From an uncultured Fenollaria sp. (lineage in GTDB: Bacteria > Bacillota > Clostridia > Tissierellales > Peptoniphilaceae): a stretch of DNA of 9,257 nucleotides. The translations under genes and the position numbers were made by a program. The notes beneath the pieces were generated by a model. It saw only the letters and a list, made by a program, of their open reading frames with translations. It was not told the origin of the DNA and did not search any database. Location: the NCBI RefSeq assembly GCF_934202865.1, contig NZ_CAKPYL010000054.1:1-9257 (forward strand), given 5' to 3'. Positions 7,313-9,257 of the stretch are shown here, in pieces; positions within the stretch are counted from its first letter, which is position 1, and every line of letters starts with the position of its first letter.

Positions 7313-8476
7313 ATGTTTGATTTTGATGAAATAATTGACAGAAGCGGTTTATCATGTGCTAAGTACGAAACATCACGTTTAGCAGGTAATGATGAGACTG
7401 TTATACCATTTACAATTGCAGATATGAATTTTGCTACAGCACCTGAGGTTAAAGCTGCTTGCTTAAAGAGAGCTGATAGAGACTTTTACAGCTATACAAT
7501 ACCAGGTGATGATGTATACGAGGCCATAATCAATTGGCAAAAGGATATGCACGAGCTTGATATCAAGAAAGAGTGGATAGTATTTACGCCAGGCACAGTT
7601 CCAGGGCTTGATCTTGTAATTAGGTCAATAATTGAAGACGGCGAAAGAATAATTATTCAAACGCCAGTTTATCCACCATTCTTTAATTTCTCTAATTTAA
7701 AGAATATGGAGATACTTGAGAATAAACTAATTTTTGAAGATGGCAAATATAAGATTGATTTTGAAGATTTAGAAGAAAAAGCTAAAGAAGCAAAGGCGCT
7801 AGTGCTTTGCAATCCACACAACCCAGTTGGCAGAGTGTGGACTAAGCCTGAGCTTGAAAAGATATCTGAAATTGCTTACAAATACAATTTATATATACTA
7901 AGCGACGAAATGCACCAAGATTTTACTTTTAATGACAATTTTTATACGCCTATAATGAGAGTGTTCAAAAACTATGAAAAAGTGGTTTCCTTTATGGCGC
8001 CATCAAAAACATTTAACATAGCAGGTTTAACTACTTCATATGCTATAATCCCTGATGATGAATTAAGAGCTAAGGTTAATGATGTAGCAAGTAAGTCAAT
8101 AATGGGTGGGGTAAATCCATTCGGCTTATGCGCTCTAAGTGCTGCCTACAATGACAGCAGAGTCTGGTACAAAGAGATGATAAAGTACTTAGAAGGCAAT
8201 ATAAACTACGTTTCAGAAGAATTATCTAAGATAGATGGAATTAAATTCCAAAAGCCTGAAGGAACTTATTTAATGTGGGTAGATTTATCTGATTTAAATT
8301 CTGATCCAAATAAAATGCACGAGATATTCATTAAGAACAAGATATTCTTATCAGATGGAACAACATTTGGCGATAAGTATTCAGTAAGTATAAATCTAGC
8401 TTATCCAAGAAAGATGATTGAGTTCTTAGTGGAACGTTTCAAAAAATCTATTGAAGAGATAAAAGCATTAAGTTAA
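7313..8476 (+). CDS. MalY/PatB-type PLP-dependent C-S lyase (aminotransferase class I/II fold)
   Basis: 387 residues, the full length of MalY/PatB enzymes, which typically cleave cystathionine or cysteine conjugates to pyruvate, ammonia and a thiol. Family marks are FDFDEIIDRSG (2-12), IPFTIADMNFATAPEV (31-46), FYSYTI (58-63), TPVYPPFF with the PLP-stacking Tyr120 (117-124), CNPHNPVGRVW (166-176), SDEMHQDF with Asp198 for the pyridine nitrogen (197-204), MAPSKTFNIAGL with Schiff-base Lys232 (228-239) and PEGTYLMWVDL (315-325). The C-terminal strand reads SVSINLAYPRK (357-367). Homologues usually have Arg-Leu-Asn there, so Ser359 replaces the arginine expected to bind the substrate carboxylate. 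GGAGG at 7304-7308 supports the start. It lies 18 nt after the yitT-like gene. Substrate is uncertain; a transaminase or altered lyase is possible. Confidence 0.88.
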   Translation: MFDFDEIIDRSGLSCAKYETSRLAGNDETVIPFTIADMNFATAPEVKAACLKRADRDFYSYTIPGDDVYEAIINWQKDMHELDIKKEWIVFTPGTVPGLDLVIRSIIEDGERIIIQTPVYPPFFNFSNLKNMEILENKLIFEDGKYKIDFEDLEEKAKEAKALVLCNPHNPVGRVWTKPELEKISEIAYKYNLYILSDEMHQDFTFNDNFYTPIMRVFKNYEKVVSFMAPSKTFNIAGLTTSYAIIPDDELRAKVNDVASKSIMGGVNPFGLCALSAAYNDSRVWYKEMIKYLEGNINYVSEELSKIDGIKFQKPEGTYLMWVDLSDLNSDPNKMHEIFIKNKIFLSDGTTFGDKYSVSINLAYPRKMIEFLVERFKKSIEEIKALS

Positions 8477-8483
8477 TATAAAG

Positions 8484-8519
8484 AAAAATATAGAGAGCCG
8501 AGGCCCTCTATATTTTTTT
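8484..8519. terminator. Bidirectional terminator between convergent genes
   Basis: AAAAATATAGAG (8484-8495) pairs with CTCTATATTTTT (8506-8517), extended past one A/C mismatch by GC (8497-8498) with GC (8503-8504), closing a short loop. T runs follow on both strands (TTTTTTT at 8513-8519; TTTTTCTTTAT on the minus strand). The hairpin begins 7 nt after the MalY-like stop and overlaps the last codons and stop of the minus-strand gene, whose terminal Lys-Lys-Ile is encoded by the A tract. Confidence 0.88.
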
Positions 8520-9257
8520 GTATTCGCTAGCTAAATTGTCTATATATTTAATTACTATGTCTTTAATATTTTCCTCTATAAATGGATTTTTAAGTCCACT
8601 AAGCTCTATACTTCTTAAAAAGTCTTCTTTGCTGGCGTTCTCCATAAGCTTAGTCATCTTTTTTAAAGCATTTTCCTTGTCATCTATGAAATTATTATAA
8701 TAATCAAGGCCACTTAAGGCGCCTAAAGCATAGTTAATTGACAGCATCGGCGTATTAAACAAGGTATGGTAGTTAAGCCACCACATGCCGACATCGAAGA
8801 CATCTTCTTCTATCTTTAGGAAAGGGAAGTACTCGGAGTGAAGCTTTCTAAATATTTCGTATCTTTCATCTACATCAGTCTTTATGTCTAGGTAGAGACT
8901 CTCTTCAAACTCATTTATCAAGCAGTAGAATAGTATGTCGTATAAAACCTTAATTTTATACGCAAGAGCATATTTTTCGGCGTCTTTAGTAAATAATTCA
9001 TCCGCAAAGCTTAAAATAATGAAGGCAAAGGCGGTTGAGTAAGCGCGAACTATATCGTCCTGCGGATTAGTATACTCAATAAGCTCATTATAAGAGCTTA
9101 CGTAGTTAATCAAAGTGTAGCTAAGACAAGTGATGAAATTCGAAAAGTCTTTCTCGCTTCCTTTATAATTTGTAAAGATGTATGAGATATCATAGTTATG
9201 AAGGTATGAGGCGTAGGTCATATTGACTTTATTAGCTCTCGGTTCTAAGTCTAGACT
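8508..9257 (-). CDS. M3-family oligoendopeptidase homologue, C-terminal part, apparently zinc-less (partial)
   Basis: The frame stays open to the right edge: 12 more codons (SLDLEPRANKVN) precede the internal Met at 9221, so 249 residues of a longer protein are visible and the true start lies outside. Numbering from that Met, the match to the M3 peptidase C-terminal half runs along the chain: DLEPRANK, FTNYKGSEKDF (16-26), ELFTKDAEKYALAY (75-88), MWWLNYHTLFNTP (146-158), INYALGALSGLDYYNNFI (162-179) and SGLKNPF (208-214). M3 enzymes are soluble zinc oligopeptidases. Here the HEXXH position reads TCLSY (31-35), and the third-ligand Glu region reads DIVRAYSTAF (56-65) instead of EIHSMS. His152 of the later catalytic-loop region remains, but PFYYIDY is PMLSINY. 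The frame is intact and the homology coherent, so this looks like a pseudoenzyme rather than a decayed pseudogene. The assignment rests on remembered family motifs. Confidence 0.72.
   Translation of the reverse strand, partial: SLDLEPRANKVNMTYASYLHNYDISYIFTNYKGSEKDFSNFITCLSYTLINYVSSYNELIEYTNPQDDIVRAYSTAFAFIILSFADELFTKDAEKYALAYKIKVLYDILFYCLINEFEESLYLDIKTDVDERYEIFRKLHSEYFPFLKIEEDVFDVGMWWLNYHTLFNTPMLSINYALGALSGLDYYNNFIDDKENALKKMTKLMENASKEDFLRSIELSGLKNPFIEENIKDIVIKYIDNLASEYKKI

Noticed and set aside
8518..8700. 60-codon plus-strand frame antisense to the M3-like gene
   Set aside because: Its hydrophobic look arises from the complement of charged, AT-rich codons; it starts inside the terminator and has no ribosome site.
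8508..9221. A complete 237-residue protein starting at the Met at 9221
   Set aside because: The frame is open to the window edge and the 12 upstream codons (DLEPRANK) match the M3 family, so the Met is internal and the gene is truncated by the window.
1..9257. CRISPR arrays, insertion sequences, tRNA genes or phage modules
   Set aside because: No direct-repeat arrays, transposase-like frames, terminal inverted repeats or tRNA-like cloverleaf sequences were seen. The window looks like core chromosome.

Overview
The window is AT-rich, with AGA as the main arginine codon, frequent ATA, strong AGGAGG-type ribosome sites, short spacers and overlapping genes. Together with split glycine dehydrogenase (GcvPA/GcvPB), this points to a low-GC Bacillota, most likely an anaerobic clostridial or Tissierellia-type organism. 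The lineage is inference; no rRNA or other decisive marker is present.

Layout, left to right. (1) Bases 1-161 are the 3' end of rpsI (ribosomal protein S9). It converges on a minus-strand ABC-F ATPase gene (222-1733), with a perfect 26-nt palindromic terminator between them. (2) A 320-nt divergent intergenic region (1734-2053) holds the ABC-F promoter, an extended -10 promoter facing right, and a leader of about 190 nt with two foldable domains and possible alternative pairings near the gcvT ribosome site. No glycine riboswitch core is visible. (3) A tight operon gcvT-gcvH-gcvPA-gcvPB (2054-6377) encodes the T, H and both P subunits of the glycine cleavage system. The L protein and lipoylation enzymes are not in the window. 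(4) After a GC-rich hairpin without a clear U tract come a YitT-family membrane protein (start reassigned to 6443) and a MalY/PatB-type PLP C-S lyase, 18 nt apart. (5) A bidirectional terminator separates these from a convergent minus-strand gene that runs off the right edge. Its visible 249 residues match the C-terminal half of M3-family oligoendopeptidases, but the zinc site is gone.

How the genes work together. P protein decarboxylates glycine and loads aminomethyl onto the lipoyl-lysine of H protein; T protein transfers the one-carbon unit to tetrahydrofolate. The system can run as catabolism or, in some anaerobes, in reverse for glycine synthesis. The yitT-like and malY-like genes may be partly co-transcribed with it, but no biochemical link is evident.

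The best candidates for something new are the zinc-less M3 homologue, the unidentified gcvT leader, and the C-S lyase with serine at the position of the usual carboxylate-binding arginine.
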